From Gemmatimonadota bacterium (GTDB lineage Bacteria; Gemmatimonadota; Gemmatimonadetes; Longimicrobiales; Gaopeijiaceae): a stretch of DNA of 54,788 nt. Positions 24,947-33,515 of the stretch are shown here, one piece after another (position 1 is the first letter of the stretch; the number at the start of each line of letters is the position of its first letter). The stretch lies in assembly GCA_007126575.1 (NCBI GenBank), contig SLBA01000018.1, positions 1 to 54,788 of the forward strand. The letters run 5' to 3'. The notes below the pieces were generated by a model. It did no database searches. It worked only from the letters and a program-made list of their open reading frames with translations, and had not been told where the DNA came from. Made by a program: the position numbers and the translations under genes.

Positions 24947-26308
24947 CTACAGCCCCGAGGCGCGCAGGTCCGCGAGCTCGTCGATGTCGTTCAGTACCGG
25001 GAGTTCGGAAGCGCCGAGCCCCCCGGTCCGGATCCGGTCGCGGGTCTGCGTCAGGACCCGCTCGGTACTCCAGTCGACCTCCCGGAAGAGCTCCCCCCGG
25101 GGGGCTGCCAGTCCGATCAGGTAGTAGCCTCCGTCTTCGGCCGGCCCGATCACGACGTCATCTCCACCTTCGAGTCGGCGGAAGGCGTCGAGGACGTCAT
25201 CGGGGCCCAGATCGGGCGCGTCCGTGCCCACGACACAGACCCCGGTGGGGCGTGGGGTCGTAGCGAACGCCTCCCGGATCGCCGCGTGCATCCGGTCTCC
25301 GAGGTCGCCCCGGGCCTGCGTCAGCCACCCGAGGCCATCGGAGCCGAGCCAGTCCTCCATCTCGGGCCTCGCCTCGGCGGGCGCGAAACAAATCACCGTT
25401 CGCCACGGTCCGCCCCGCAGTGCGTCGACGACGCTGCGGCCCATCGACCGATAGACCCGGGCCGCCTCGTCCGGCCCGATGTCCCGGGCGAGGCGTGTTT
25501 TGACGGTTCCCGGGCGGGGGGCCTTCGCGAAGACCAGGAGGGTGCGGCGCGAGGCGTATCCCCTCCCGTCTCCATTCCCGTTCGAGTAGAACCGGGCCAG
25601 ACGACGCGGGGGAATCCCCGCCAGATACAGGCTCATGAGGAGGGCGTTTCGCACCCAGCCCCGAATCGGGCCGGCTCGGTCGTAGCGGCGAAGGCTGGTC
25701 GGCAGGTCCGCGTCGATCCGGGCGACACCCGCGTGGCGCCGGAGGCGGCGGATCATCTCGACGTCCTCCATGAGGGGGAGCTCCGGATAGCCTCCCACGG
25801 CATCGAAGCGACGGCGGGAGACCAGGAGTCCCTGGTCACCGTACGCCAGGCCGCTCACCCGCTCCCGAGTCGCCTGGCCGACCTCGAGGATCCGACCGAA
25901 CCAGCGACGCTCCCGGACGGCGAAGCGAAAGGTCCCGGCCTCGGAGCGGGGGGGCGAGGCGAGCCACCGCTCGAGTGCGCTGCGGGCGGGCTCCGGGAAT
26001 CTCGAGTCCGCATGGAGGAAGAGGAGCCAGTGACCGTCGGCGGCCCGAGCCCCCCGGTTGAGCTGAAGGGCCCTCCCCGGACGGGAATGAAGGACGCGGA
26101 CGCCCGTCGACTCGGCGAGCTCCGGGGTGCCATCCGTGGACCCTCCGTCCACCACGATCACCCGGCTGGGGGCGATCAGCTCCTTCAGGTCCGCCAGCAG
26201 GACGGGAAGAAAGGTCGCCTCGTTCAGCGTCGGAATCACGACGTGAAGGGATTCGAGAGCGGGGTTTTGCTCGCGATGGGGGTCGGTGTCGCTTCGGGGC
26301 GAGCTCAC
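24947..26308 (-). CDS. Two-domain glycosyltransferase: family 2 glycosyltransferase (TIGR04283-like) fused to DUF2064 (TIGR04282-like)
   Basis: A 453-aa protein made of two nucleotide-sugar-fold domains. Residues 20-245 are a GT2 domain: HVVIPTLNEATFLPVLL, VIVVDGGSTDGTPELAE, LFLHADSRFPEPAR, then GDQGLLVSRRRFDAVGGYP and LMEDVEMIRRLRRHA. Residues 258-453 are a DUF2064 domain: TLLVFAKAPRPGTVKTRLA, then GTDAPDLGPDDV and GPAEDGGYYLIGL. These two families are often encoded side by side, in some cases near arsenosugar genes; the true substrate here is unknown. The GTG start overlaps the stop of the upstream DUF547 gene by four bases, so the two are one unit. Confidence 0.85.
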   Translation of the reverse strand: MSSPRSDTDPHREQNPALESLHVVIPTLNEATFLPVLLADLKELIAPSRVIVVDGGSTDGTPELAESTGVRVLHSRPGRALQLNRGARAADGHWLLFLHADSRFPEPARSALERWLASPPRSEAGTFRFAVRERRWFGRILEVGQATRERVSGLAYGDQGLLVSRRRFDAVGGYPELPLMEDVEMIRRLRRHAGVARIDADLPTSLRRYDRAGPIRGWVRNALLMSLYLAGIPPRRLARFYSNGNGDGRGYASRRTLLVFAKAPRPGTVKTRLARDIGPDEAARVYRSMGRSVVDALRGGPWRTVICFAPAEARPEMEDWLGSDGLGWLTQARGDLGDRMHAAIREAFATTPRPTGVCVVGTDAPDLGPDDVLDAFRRLEGGDDVVIGPAEDGGYYLIGLAAPRGELFREVDWSTERVLTQTRDRIRTGGLGASELPVLNDIDELADLRASGL

Positions 26309-27207
26309 CGCGGGATGTCGTTCAGGGTCCAGTCGTACTCGAAGAACTCCACACGGGCGTCGTCGCGACGCAGGAGTTCCGCCTGCGACTCGTCCAGGTA
26401 CGGCTGGAAGAACCGCTTGAGACCCGGGGTGCCGTCGAAGTCCTCGGCGTACCAGTCCAGCACCTTGTTCAGGGTCAGGACCGGAGGCGGGCCCGGCTCG
26501 AGCCGGAAGTGGTCACGCTGATCCATGAGGTACTCGACGGCCCGATCGAGCTGACTCTCGAGCTCGTCGCCCCGATAGGCCTCGGGCCAGAGCACCGGGC
26601 AGCTCCGGGCGGCACAGTTGACCGCGAAGTGGATCCGGGGCTCGTCGAAGCGGGGGCGGATGATCTCGTGCTCGATCTCGTCCTGCGAGCGGTCGGCTCC
26701 CGCGACTGGACAGTGGTCACGTGAGAAGACATCGCGGATCTGCCAGACCGAGTTGTCCGGGTAGCCCGCCACCCGGTTGCGGATTCCCCCGAAGAGGCCG
26801 ACGCCCCCCGGCTCGATCGGATAGTGATCGATCACGAGCCGGAGCATGCACGCGTTGTACGCATTGATCCAGAAGGCGAGCTGGTCCTCGCGGGGGGCGG
26901 ACTCGAGCGTGCCCGGATCGGTCCGCGAGAGCTGATCGATGTAGCCGTCGAGTGCCTGGCGCTCCTCCTGCAGACGGGCGTAGTCCACGTTGGGCATCTG
27001 GACGACCTCGGACAGGATCTGGGTGAAGCGCTGGTGGTCGGGGATCGCGCCGGGCACCTCGCCGTCGGCGGGTGCGGGGGTTGCCCCGGTCGTCGCGGCG
27101 TCGGAAGAGCCTCCGAACGCGAGGACGCCGACCCCGATCAGGGCGAGGAGGACGAGGATTCCTGCGGCGGCGGCGGATTGCGGTTTCATGGATCGGTCGG
27201 GGCTCAT
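26305..27207 (-). CDS. DUF547 domain protein, membrane-anchored or secreted
   Basis: A 300-aa protein. The N-terminal helix (SAAAAGILVLLALIGVGVLA, from residue 10) is a signal anchor or signal peptide, followed by an Ala/Pro/Thr linker. The DUF547 core starts near residue 95 and holds DQLAFWINAYNACMLRLVID, SVWQIRDVFS, RIHFAVNCAARSCPVL and LNKVLDWYAEDF, which are the family signature stretches with conserved Asn, His and Cys. The biochemical role of DUF547 is not known. The start is uncertain: ATG at 27207 or 27189 are both possible and neither has a clear ribosome site. It lies upstream of, and overlaps, the glycosyltransferase gene. Confidence 0.8.
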   Translation of the reverse strand: MSPDRSMKPQSAAAAGILVLLALIGVGVLAFGGSSDAATTGATPAPADGEVPGAIPDHQRFTQILSEVVQMPNVDYARLQEERQALDGYIDQLSRTDPGTLESAPREDQLAFWINAYNACMLRLVIDHYPIEPGGVGLFGGIRNRVAGYPDNSVWQIRDVFSRDHCPVAGADRSQDEIEHEIIRPRFDEPRIHFAVNCAARSCPVLWPEAYRGDELESQLDRAVEYLMDQRDHFRLEPGPPPVLTLNKVLDWYAEDFDGTPGLKRFFQPYLDESQAELLRRDDARVEFFEYDWTLNDIPR

Positions 27208-27616
27208 CGGGGTCGAAGGAGGCTCATGGGGAGTGGATACCCGAAGACGGATCGGTTGCTCCCACGGTTGGTGGGATGTCGGCAACGCGTGTCGGTCTGA
27301 ACGCGGCGGTCCGAGGGCGTCTGTCCGAGCGCGTCTGTCTGACAAAGACATCGGGCGGGCGCGGCGGTTCCCCGGGGGGAGGTGCGCCCCGGACCCGAAA
27401 GGAAATCCGCCCCGATCAGGCATGGAGGCGCCCCCTGCTCCCGGCGATGATTCCGGTCCCGCAACGGGGGTCCGGCGGGCGCGTTGCTTTCCGCCCCTTT
27501 CGTATTATCTTCGGGTGCCGTACCTTCCGGAGTTACGGGTCGCAAGTACACACAGGTGAACGATCATTCCCAGAACCGGGAGGTCCGGCATCGGACGCTC
27601 CCTGAAGAGAGGCGAG
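27208..27616. other. 409-bp divergent region between DUF547 gene and recA
   Basis: No convincing gene is present. It holds an imperfect direct repeat of GCGTCTGTCYGA (27317-27328 and 27331-27342, 11 of 12 bases the same, 14-bp period) and the candidate recA promoter at 27484-27511. I saw no recognisable LexA box of the GAAC...GTTC type. The recA leader would be about 100 bases. Confidence 0.5.
27484..27511 (+). promoter_or_regulatory. Candidate recA promoter
   Basis: TTGCTT (27484-27489), 16 bases, TATCTT (27506-27511). The same -10 box TATCTT is seen in front of alaS and of the sugar dehydrogenase gene. Confidence 0.45.
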
Positions 27617-28672
27617 ATGGCGACGGCGGAGATCAGCGAGCAGAAGCAGAAGGACCTGGACACGGCGCTGAAACAGATCGAGCGGGCCCACGGGAAGGGG
27701 GCGATCATGCGCATGGGCGTCGATGGGGCCCAGGTGCAGATCCCCGCCATCCCGACCGGTGCGGTCAACCTCGACGCCGCGATCGGCGTGGGCGGGGTCC
27801 CCCGGGGCCGGATCTCCGAGATCTACGGCCCGGAGTCGTCGGGAAAGACGACGCTCTGCCTGCACGTGATCGCGAACGCGCAGAAGATGGGGGGCGTCGC
27901 CGCCTTCATCGACGCCGAGCACGCCCTCGACATCCAGTACGCCCGGAAGCTCCACGTCGATGTGGACAACCTGCTCGTGGCGCAGCCCGACACCGGGGAG
28001 CAGGCGCTCGAGATCGCCGAGGCGCTGATCCGCTCCAACGCCGTGGACGTGGTCGTCATCGACTCGGTCGCCGCCCTCGTCCCCCGGGCCGAGATCGAAG
28101 GCGAGATGGGAGACACCCACGTGGGGCTGCAGGCCCGGCTGATGAGCCAGGCGCTCCGGAAGCTGACGGGGGCCGTGAACCGCTCGCACACCTCGGTGAT
28201 CTTCACGAACCAGATCCGCGAGAAGGTCGGGGTCATGTTCGGGAGCCCCGAGACGACGTCGGGTGGACGCGCGCTCAAGTTCTACGCCTCGCTCCGTCTC
28301 GACATCCGCCGAATCGGCGCCATCAAGGACGGACAGGACCTGGTGGGCAACCGGACCCGCGTGAAGGTGGTCAAGAACAAGTGTGCCCCTCCCTTCAAGC
28401 AGGCGGAATTCGACATCATGTACAACGAGGGGATCTCGCACACGGGTCTGCTCCTGGATCTCGGTTCGGAGCTCGACATCGTCGAGAAGTCCGGTGCGTG
28501 GTACTCGTACGGGGAGCTTCGTCTCGGTCAGGGAAAGGAGAACTCCCGCCAGTTCCTCCTCGACAACCCCGATGTGATCGACGAGATCGACCGCAAGGTG
28601 CGGGCGGCCCTCGAACTGCCGGGGGCGGTGGATCCCGCGGAGGAGACGTCGGACGAAGAGTCCGAGGACTGA
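27617..28672 (+). CDS. recA: Recombinase RecA
   Basis: Central protein of homologous recombination and of the SOS response. It is 351 aa. Walker [11 protein letters not shown] is at 71-80, IDAEHALD near 99, Walker [21 protein letters not shown] near 145, the DNA-binding loops are [12 protein letters not shown] and [17 protein letters not shown], followed by [17 protein letters not shown]. The tail is acidic ([10 protein letters not shown]), as is normal. It has its own promoter and a terminator-like hairpin downstream, so it is probably transcribed alone. Confidence 0.98.
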   Translation: MATAEISEQKQKDLDTALKQIERAHGKGAIMRMGVDGAQVQIPAIPTGAVNLDAAIGVGGVPRGRISEIYGPESSGKTTLCLHVIANAQKMGGVAAFIDAEHALDIQYARKLHVDVDNLLVAQPDTGEQALEIAEALIRSNAVDVVVIDSVAALVPRAEIEGEMGDTHVGLQARLMSQALRKLTGAVNRSHTSVIFTNQIREKVGVMFGSPETTSGGRALKFYASLRLDIRRIGAIKDGQDLVGNRTRVKVVKNKCAPPFKQAEFDIMYNEGISHTGLLLDLGSELDIVEKSGAWYSYGELRLGQGKENSRQFLLDNPDVIDEIDRKVRAALELPGAVDPAEETSDEESED

Positions 28673-28714
28673 GCGCCGTCCCGGCATCGAGCCGAGGCGA
28701 GGCAGCAGGTGGGG

Positions 28715-28738
28715 GGGGAACGTCCGGTGGCGTTCCCC
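28715..28738 (+). terminator. Terminator-like hairpin after recA
   Basis: GGGGAACG (28715-28722) and CGTTCCCC (28731-28738) form a perfect 8-bp stem with an 8-base loop, 43 bp after the recA stop. It is followed by TCTTG, only a weak T tract. Confidence 0.5.
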
Positions 28739-28746
28739 TCTTGCCG

Positions 28747-28776
28747 TTGGGCGAACGGCCGGGATCTCATTATCTT
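28747..28776 (+). promoter_or_regulatory. Candidate alaS promoter
   Basis: TTGGGC (28747-28752), 18 bases, TATCTT (28771-28776), shortly after the recA hairpin. The alaS leader would be about 100 bases. It is likely the start of the long housekeeping run to ispE. Confidence 0.4.
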
Positions 28777-28883
28777 GCCCACTCGAACGAAGACCGTCCG
28801 CAGCACCGACCATCGGTGCGTCTCGTTCCGGGTGAATGCCGGGGACGAGGGGTGGACGGTCGCACGCCGTCTCAGGATGAGCT

Positions 28884-31583
28884 ATGAAGGCCTCTGAAAT
28901 TCGCCGCCGTTTCCTGGACTACTTTCAGCTGCGTGGCCACGAGCTTCGGCCGAGCGCTCCGCTGATCCCGTCCGACGACCCGACGCTCCTGTTCACGAAT
29001 GCCGGGATGGTGCCCTTCAAGCGGATCTTCCTGGGCGAAGACTCGGTGCCCTGGAATCGCGCGGTGACCTCGCAGAAGTGCGTTCGCGCGGGGGGCAAGC
29101 ACAACGACCTGGAGCAGGTGGGGGAGACGGCCCGGCATCACACCTTCTTCGAGATGCTCGGAAACTTCTCCTTCGGCGACTACTTCAAGCGCGACGCGAT
29201 CCATTTCGCCTGGGAGTTCCTGACCCGTGAGCTGGGACTGGACCCCGACCGGCTCTACGTGACGGTCCACCACAGCGATGACGAGGCCCATGCGCTCTGG
29301 ACCGAGGTCTCGGGCCTCGAAGCCTCGCGGATCTACCGGCTGGGGGACCGCGACAACTTCTGGCAGATGGCCGACACCGGTCCCTGCGGGCCCTGCTCCG
29401 AGCTGCATTACGACCTGCGCCCCGAAGGCCAGCGGGAGCGGCCCGGTCAGGAGGAGTTCGAAGCGCTCGGGGAGGCGGGGGTGATCATGGAGCTGTGGAA
29501 TCTCGTGTTCATGCAGTTCGACCGCGACGAAGAGGGCACCCTCCACCCGCTGCCGGCCCCCTCGATCGACACGGGGGCGGGGCTGGAACGGCTGGCCGCG
29601 GTCCTCCAGGAGGTGGACTCGAACTACCACACCGACCTCTTCATGCCCCTGATCGAGCGGGTCGCCGCGGTGGTGGGCCGGCCCTACGATCCCGACGGGC
29701 CGCGAGGGGTGAGCTATCGGGTGCTGGCCGACCACGCCCGCGCCGTGGCCTTCCTCCTGGCGGACGGGGTGTTCCCGTCGAACGAGGGACGGGGGCACGT
29801 GCTGCGGCGCATCCTGCGTCGGGCCGTACGCCACGCCTGGCTCCTCGGACGCAGGGAGTCGACCCTGGCCGCCGTGGTCGAAGAGGTGATCGAGCAGATG
29901 TCCGGAGCCTACCCCGAGCTGCGCAGCCGGGCCGAGCACATCGTGGCCACCACTCGGGCCGAGGAGGAGCGCTTCCTGGAGACCATCGAGGGGGGGATGG
30001 AGCTCTTCGGCGCTCTCGCCCCCGACCGGTCGGGATCGCCCGACGGGCAGTCGGACCCCGAGGACCCCGCGAGGATCTCGGGCGCCGACGCCTTCAAGCT
30101 CTACGACACCTTCGGCTTCCCCCTCGACCTCACGCAGGTCATGGCCAGGGAGCGCGGGTATGAGGTCGATGTCGAGGGCTTCGAGCGTCGGCTCCAGGAG
30201 CAGCGGGAACGCAGTCGCGAGGACCGACGGGCCTCGGGGGTGGCGATGGACCGCGAAGAGGACCTGGCCGCGTGGACGCTCCCCCGCGGAGAGGTGGCGC
30301 AGCGATGGGTCGGATGGGAGGATTCGCGGGTCGAGACCGAGGTCGTCGCCTTCCGGAGGCTCGAGGCCTCCCGCGTGGGGGTCATGTTGCGCGACAACCC
30401 GTTCTACATCGAGGCCGGAGGGCAGGTCTCGGATCGAGGGGTCGTTGCGGGAGAGGGGTGGAGCGTGGCGGTCGACGAGGTGCGCTCCGTGGAAGGCCGG
30501 ACCGCGCTCTTCGGGGAGGTCGACGACCCGGACGCCTTCGAAGCGGCCACGGGGAGCGTTCCGGTCCCGGTCGAGGCCCGGGTCGCAGGAGAGCTCCGCC
30601 ACGACACGGAGCGAAACCACACGGCGACCCACCTGCTGCACGCGGCGCTGCGGGAGGTGCTGGGGGAGCATGTGACGCAGCGGGGATCGCTCGTGACCCC
30701 CGATCGGCTCCGCTTCGACTTCTCTCACCCCGGCCCCCTCTCCGAGGACGAGACCCGGCGCATCGAGGCGTGGGTCAATCGCGCGATCTGGGAGGATCAC
30801 CCGGTGGAGTGGGAGATCGTCGGCCACCGGGAGGCGCTGGAGCGCGGAGCCATGGCGCTCTTCGGAGAGAAGTACGGAGACGAGGTCCGGGTCGTCGAGA
30901 TTCCCGGGCTGAGCCTGGAGCTGTGCGGTGGCACGCACCTGAGGCATACCTCGGAGGCGGGGCTCTTCAGGATCCTGAAGGAGTCGGGGGTGGCGTCGGG
31001 GGTGCGTCGGGTCGAAGCCGTGACCGGCCCGCGCGCCTTTTCGGTGCTCGAGGAGGCCGAGCGGGAGCTGGAGTCGCTTGCCGCCCGGCTCCGTTCGACG
31101 CGCGAGAATCTGCCCCGGCGGATCGACCAGATCCTCGAAGAGAAGGATCAGCTCGAAGCGCTCCTGGCCGAGTTGAGGGAGGGCGGGGGTGGGAGTGGCG
31201 AGGACGCCATCCACGAGGCCTCGGTTCCCACCCCGTCGGGGGGCACCGCGACGTACCGCGGGTTGCGGCTGCGCGTGCGGGACGCCGATGACGCCCGTGC
31301 GTTCGGAGATCGTTTTCGGGAGGCGGCCTCCCTTGCCGCGGCGGTGGTCGCGGCCCGCACGCCCGACGACCGCGAGGCCCTGCACGCCTTCGTGACCGAT
31401 GACCTGATCGGGCTGGGAGTGCGTGCCGGGGACCTGATCCGCGAGGTGGCGGCCGTGACCGGGGGGCGCGGGGGCGGGCGGCCACACATGGCGCAGGGTG
31501 GAGTCGAGGACGAGACGCGGGTCGACGACGCCCTTCGCGAAGGCGAAGCCGTACTCCGCCGCCTGCTGGGGCACGACGGGTGA
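28884..31583 (+). CDS. alaS: Alanine-tRNA ligase
   Basis: Charges tRNA-Ala. The 899-aa protein opens MKASEIRRRFLDYFQLRGHE; class II catalytic motifs are in LLFTNAGMVPFKRIFLG, RHHTFFEMLGNFSFGDYFK and GAGLERLAAVLQ. The editing domain has the zinc-ligand motif HTATHLLHAAL near 575 and LCGGTHLRHTSEAG near 675. The C-terminal domain has GGRGGGRPHMAQGG. Length is normal. The next small gene overlaps its stop by four bases. Confidence 0.97.
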   Translation: MKASEIRRRFLDYFQLRGHELRPSAPLIPSDDPTLLFTNAGMVPFKRIFLGEDSVPWNRAVTSQKCVRAGGKHNDLEQVGETARHHTFFEMLGNFSFGDYFKRDAIHFAWEFLTRELGLDPDRLYVTVHHSDDEAHALWTEVSGLEASRIYRLGDRDNFWQMADTGPCGPCSELHYDLRPEGQRERPGQEEFEALGEAGVIMELWNLVFMQFDRDEEGTLHPLPAPSIDTGAGLERLAAVLQEVDSNYHTDLFMPLIERVAAVVGRPYDPDGPRGVSYRVLADHARAVAFLLADGVFPSNEGRGHVLRRILRRAVRHAWLLGRRESTLAAVVEEVIEQMSGAYPELRSRAEHIVATTRAEEERFLETIEGGMELFGALAPDRSGSPDGQSDPEDPARISGADAFKLYDTFGFPLDLTQVMARERGYEVDVEGFERRLQEQRERSREDRRASGVAMDREEDLAAWTLPRGEVAQRWVGWEDSRVETEVVAFRRLEASRVGVMLRDNPFYIEAGGQVSDRGVVAGEGWSVAVDEVRSVEGRTALFGEVDDPDAFEAATGSVPVPVEARVAGELRHDTERNHTATHLLHAALREVLGEHVTQRGSLVTPDRLRFDFSHPGPLSEDETRRIEAWVNRAIWEDHPVEWEIVGHREALERGAMALFGEKYGDEVRVVEIPGLSLELCGGTHLRHTSEAGLFRILKESGVASGVRRVEAVTGPRAFSVLEEAERELESLAARLRSTRENLPRRIDQILEEKDQLEALLAELREGGGGSGEDAIHEASVPTPSGGTATYRGLRLRVRDADDARAFGDRFREAASLAAAVVAARTPDDREALHAFVTDDLIGLGVRAGDLIREVAAVTGGRGGGRPHMAQGGVEDETRVDDALREGEAVLRRLLGHDG

Positions 31584-31867
31584 GTCCGGAGAAGAAGGCT
31601 CACGACACGGCGGCTCCCGAGGTCCTGGGCCGGTGGATCCGCCGCTGGGCCGGGGCCCCGGAGGCCGGAGCCACCGCCCCCGCGCCGGCCCTCGGGGCGC
31701 TCGATGAGGCGCTGAGGCGCCCCGGTCGAAGCCGGGAGGCGGCCGAGGCACTCCTCGCGTCGGACGCCCTGCTCACCGACCTTGTCGAGGCCGCCGCCGA
31801 TCAGGAGGATCCCGGAGCGGTGCTCGACGAACTTGCGGCCCTGATCGCGCGCCGGGGCGAGGGGTGA
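31580..31867 (+). CDS. Small hypothetical protein between alaS and the CpsB-like phosphatase
   Basis: A 95-aa Ala/Glu-rich, probably all-helical soluble protein (LGALDEALRRPGRSREAAEA, DEALRRPGRSREAAEALLAS, and VLDELAALIARRGEG at the end). I do not recognise a family. It starts with GTG overlapping the alaS stop and is itself overlapped by the next start, both in the GTGA form, so coupled translation supports it as a real gene. It may be a lineage-specific accessory protein; function is unknown. Confidence 0.6.
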   Translation: MSPEKKAHDTAAPEVLGRWIRRWAGAPEAGATAPAPALGALDEALRRPGRSREAAEALLASDALLTDLVEAAADQEDPGAVLDELAALIARRGEG

Positions 31868-32733
31868 ACGGTTCCGAAAACGGGCCTGACGCCGCGGGGT
31901 CGGGGAGCGTGGAGCCCCCGGTGACCGCCGGGCTGGTCGACCTGCATTCGCACCTGGTGCCCGCGGTCGATGACGGGGCACGGACCATCGACGACGCGAT
32001 CGAGGGGATCGGCCGGATGGTCGAGCGCGGGGTCCGGAGCATCGTCACGACGCCGCACCTGAGTGCGACCGCCACCCTCAGACCGTCGCGCCTGGCGGCG
32101 GCTCTGGAGCCCGTGGACCGAGCCTTCGAGGCCCTCTCGGACCGGGTGGCCGAGCGCTTTCCCGACATCGAGCTCGGGCGCGGCCACGAGATGCTCCTGG
32201 ACGTTCCCGACCCCGACCTTTCGGACTCGAGGCTCTGGCTCGGAGAGGTGCCGGTCGTGCTGGTCGAGTGGCCGGGCCTGCAGTTCCCGCCGGGGACCCC
32301 CCGCGTACTCGACGAGATGGTTCGGGGTGGCATTCGCCCCGTGGTGGCCCATCCCGAGCGGTACCGGGTGCACAACCAGCGACTCACGACGCCCGGGGAG
32401 TGGCGCGAGGCGGGGGCATGGCTTCAGATGAACTACGGGTCGCTGGTCGGTCGCTACGGACCCCAGGCCCGTGCGCACGCCCTGACGCTCCTGGAGCGAG
32501 GCTGGGTGGACTGCTTCGCATCGGATTTTCACGGGCGGGCTCACCTTCGCCTCTACATTCGAGAATGCAGGGAGTTGTTCATGAAGATGGATCACGGCGA
32601 GGCCTGGGATCTCCTTACGGCGGTCAATCCCGATCGTATCCGTCGAGGCGAGGAGCCGCTCGCGGTTCCCCCGGTCTCGATCCCGATCGGGGTGGTGGAG
32701 CGGATCCGGACGCTCTTCGGGAGCATCCGATGA
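31864..32733 (+). CDS. PHP-family tyrosine-protein phosphatase, CpsB/YwqE type
   Basis: A 289-aa metal-dependent phosphatase of the PHP fold, which in relatives removes phosphate from the tyrosine kinases that control capsule or exopolysaccharide assembly. VDLHSHLVPAVDDGART (25-41) gives His28 and His30 as metal ligands. Further ligand motifs are TTPHLS near 61, GHEMLLD, VVAHPERY near 160 and ASDFHGR near 220. The partner kinase and polysaccharide genes are not in this window, so its target is an inference from the family. GTG start overlaps the upstream stop. Confidence 0.85.
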   Translation: MNGSENGPDAAGSGSVEPPVTAGLVDLHSHLVPAVDDGARTIDDAIEGIGRMVERGVRSIVTTPHLSATATLRPSRLAAALEPVDRAFEALSDRVAERFPDIELGRGHEMLLDVPDPDLSDSRLWLGEVPVVLVEWPGLQFPPGTPRVLDEMVRGGIRPVVAHPERYRVHNQRLTTPGEWREAGAWLQMNYGSLVGRYGPQARAHALTLLERGWVDCFASDFHGRAHLRLYIRECRELFMKMDHGEAWDLLTAVNPDRIRRGEEPLAVPPVSIPIGVVERIRTLFGSIR

Positions 32734-33515
32734 GCCGGGGTCGAGAGGCCGAGCCGATCCTTCCCGGACTGGAGGGGATGCGTGCGCTGGTGACGGGAGG
32801 ATCCCGGGGCGTGGGCCGGGCCACGGCGATCCTGCTCGCACGGTCCGGGGCCTCGGTGGCGATCTCCTACCGGAGCCGTGACGAGGACGCGGACCGGGTG
32901 GTGGGAGAACTCGCGGCGCTCGGCGTGCAGGCCTTTGCGCATCGCGGAGACCTCACGAGCGAGGACGTGGCCGAGGATCTCTTCCGGAAGACGGGGGAGC
33001 GCTTCGGGGGGCTCGACCTCTTCGTCGGCAATCATGGCATCTGGCCGCACGAGGGAGTCCCGGTCGCCGAGATGTCGACCGAGCAGTGGCTCACGACCCA
33101 GCGGGTCAATGTGGAGAGCCTGTTCTACACGGTGCGGGCGGCGGCGCGCATGCTCTCGGACGATGGCCGGATCGTGCTGGTGAGCTCCACCGCCGGGCAG
33201 CGGGGCGAGGCCTTCCACGGGGACTACGCCGCATCGAAGGGCGCGGTGATCTCGCTGGTGAAGGGCCTGGCGGTGGAGCTCGCCCCGCGTGGCATCACCG
33301 TGAATGCCGTGGCCCCGGGGTGGGTCGATACCGAGATGGCGGCGCCCGCGCTGCAGGGCGAGGCGCTCGAGGCGGCCCGGGCCGCGATCCCCCTTCGCCG
33401 GATCGCCACGGCCGACGACATCGCGGGCCCCATCGGCTTTCTCTGCACACCCCTCGCCCGCCACATCACGGGAGAGATCCTGAATGTGAACGGGGGAGCC
33501 GTGCGGGTCGGATGA
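32730..33515 (+). CDS. Short-chain dehydrogenase/reductase, FabG-like
   Basis: A 261-aa SDR. The cofactor motif TGGSRGVG (residues 21-28) and the Tyr-x3-Lys catalytic pair in YAASKGAVISL near 168 are clear, with the catalytic Ser in VLVSSTAGQRG. The usual NNAG motif reads GNHG (FVGNHGIWPHE), an unusual change. The C-terminus GPIGFLCTPLARHITGEILN and VNGGA match the FabG type. It may be a 3-oxoacyl-ACP reductase-like or another NADPH reductase; the substrate cannot be told. It overlaps the next gene by four bases. Confidence 0.85.
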   Translation: MSRGREAEPILPGLEGMRALVTGGSRGVGRATAILLARSGASVAISYRSRDEDADRVVGELAALGVQAFAHRGDLTSEDVAEDLFRKTGERFGGLDLFVGNHGIWPHEGVPVAEMSTEQWLTTQRVNVESLFYTVRAAARMLSDDGRIVLVSSTAGQRGEAFHGDYAASKGAVISLVKGLAVELAPRGITVNAVAPGWVDTEMAAPALQGEALEAARAAIPLRRIATADDIAGPIGFLCTPLARHITGEILNVNGGAVRVG

